Positions 11,385 through 11,830 of a DNA stretch of 11,830 nucleotides are shown here, piece after piece. Position numbers and translations under genes: made by a program. Numbering within the stretch: the first letter of the stretch is position 1; every line of letters starts with the position of its first letter. Source of the stretch: Candidatus Poseidoniales archaeon (GTDB taxonomy: Archaea; Thermoplasmatota; Poseidoniia; Poseidoniales; Poseidoniaceae); the NCBI GenBank assembly GCA_003602535.1, contig QQSA01000009.1, positions 7,874-19,703 on the forward strand. Direction: 5' to 3'. Below the pieces are notes generated by a model. That model was given only the letters and a program-made list of their open reading frames with translations, searched no databases and was not told where the DNA came from.

Positions 11385-11830
11385 ATGAAGACTCTTGGGA
11401 ACTTCATGCGCGGACTTGCAGTATTCCTTGCAATGCTAATTGTTGTGCCCACTTTAGTCCACGCAGATCAAGGACTGCCAGACGAATCAATCGAAATCGT
11501 AGAACAAGCGTGGCCGGGAGAGCCTATCGACAATCATCTCTACATGTCATGGGCGGCTTTAACTCAGGAAGTAAACGATTGGTCCAATGACAATCCCGAT
11601 ATTGTCGAATTATCCAGCATCGGTCAGTCATTCTTAGGTAAGGAGTTGTGGATGGTTGTTTTATCCGATTGGTCGATGGATACAAAGAGTGATGGAACTG
11701 CAAAAGAAATAGTTTACATCGACGGAGGACATCATGGTAACGAATATCTCGGAACAGCACTAGCTTGGTTGACAGCAAAATGGTACATCAACGAGTGGAA
11801 TGCGGAAAACGAAGAGGCTATTGATGTACT
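11385..11830 (+). CDS. Secreted M14-family zinc carboxypeptidase, N-terminal part (cut by the window edge)
   Basis: The first 148 residues of a secreted metallocarboxypeptidase, translated from the ATG at 11385. Residues 1-27 are a signal peptide (hydrophobic core GLAVFLAMLIVVPTL, then VHA before DQG). The mature part begins with a helical segment containing NHLYMSWAALTQEVNDWS, then IVELSSIGQSFLGKELWMVV, the family's lead-in to the active site. The first zinc site is IDGGHHGNEYLG, with H117 and E120 as the HxxE ligands. The third zinc ligand and the catalytic glutamate lie beyond the window. It is likely exported to digest external peptides or process surface proteins, fitting a protein-degrading heterotroph. 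No strong ribosome-binding site is seen. Confidence 0.88.
   Translation, partial: MKTLGNFMRGLAVFLAMLIVVPTLVHADQGLPDESIEIVEQAWPGEPIDNHLYMSWAALTQEVNDWSNDNPDIVELSSIGQSFLGKELWMVVLSDWSMDTKSDGTAKEIVYIDGGHHGNEYLGTALAWLTAKWYINEWNAENEEAIDV

Noticed and set aside
11524..11778. Minus-strand frame of 84 codons opposite the M14 peptidase
   Set aside because: The plus strand encodes a clear M14 peptidase with signal peptide and HxxE motif; the antisense frame has no recognisable features.

Overview
The window reads as chromosomal DNA from a marine planktonic euryarchaeon. The best guess is Marine Group II (Candidatus Poseidoniales) or a close relative in the Thermoplasmatota. The archaeal assignment rests on the ribosomal run eL7/L7Ae, eS28, eL24 and ndk, on TATA-type promoters, and on Shine-Dalgarno sequences of the GGAGG/GGTGAT type. 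The finer placement is inferred from the style of the proteins: a very acidic signal-peptide surface protein with a C-terminal anchor, zinc-ribbon membrane proteins, and a secreted M14 peptidase.

Layout. Positions 1-2071 (minus strand) hold the house-keeping block: ribose-phosphate pyrophosphokinase, then a strong promoter and the L7Ae-eS28-eL24-ndk operon, which runs off the left edge. tRNA-Ile(GAU) and a PRC-barrel protein follow at 2184-2899. The longest gene-free stretch, 2900-3204 (305 bases), is AT-rich, separates divergent genes and carries five copies of the palindrome CAATTG. Plus-strand genes at 3205-4361 encode a degenerate NAD(P)-binding Rossmann protein and a GNAT acetyltransferase, joined by a TAATG stop/start overlap. 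tRNA-Gly(GCC), a 981-residue surface protein and a small conserved hypothetical lie on the minus strand (4399-7946).

At 8090-10280 is the most interesting unit: two tightly coupled plus-strand genes. One encodes an agmatinase-family ureohydrolase. The other is a fusion of an S-adenosylmethionine-decarboxylase-like (SpeD) domain to a deoxyhypusine-synthase-like (DHS-like) domain. The SpeD domain keeps the self-processing Glu-Ser pair and the catalytic His and Cys, but where canonical enzymes have Trp-Pro-Glu it has Tyr-Ser-Asp. The DHS-like domain lacks the lysine that forms the covalent intermediate in true deoxyhypusine synthase. No spermidine synthase is present in the window. A reasonable but unproven model is a compact polyamine module in which the pyruvoyl domain makes agmatine from arginine, the ureohydrolase makes putrescine, and the DHS-like domain transfers an aminobutyl group or does related NAD chemistry.

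The right end (10277-11830) has a four-helix zinc-ribbon membrane protein and, divergently, the start of a secreted M14 zinc carboxypeptidase that is cut by the window edge. Nothing recognisable as a mobile element, CRISPR array or phage gene was found.
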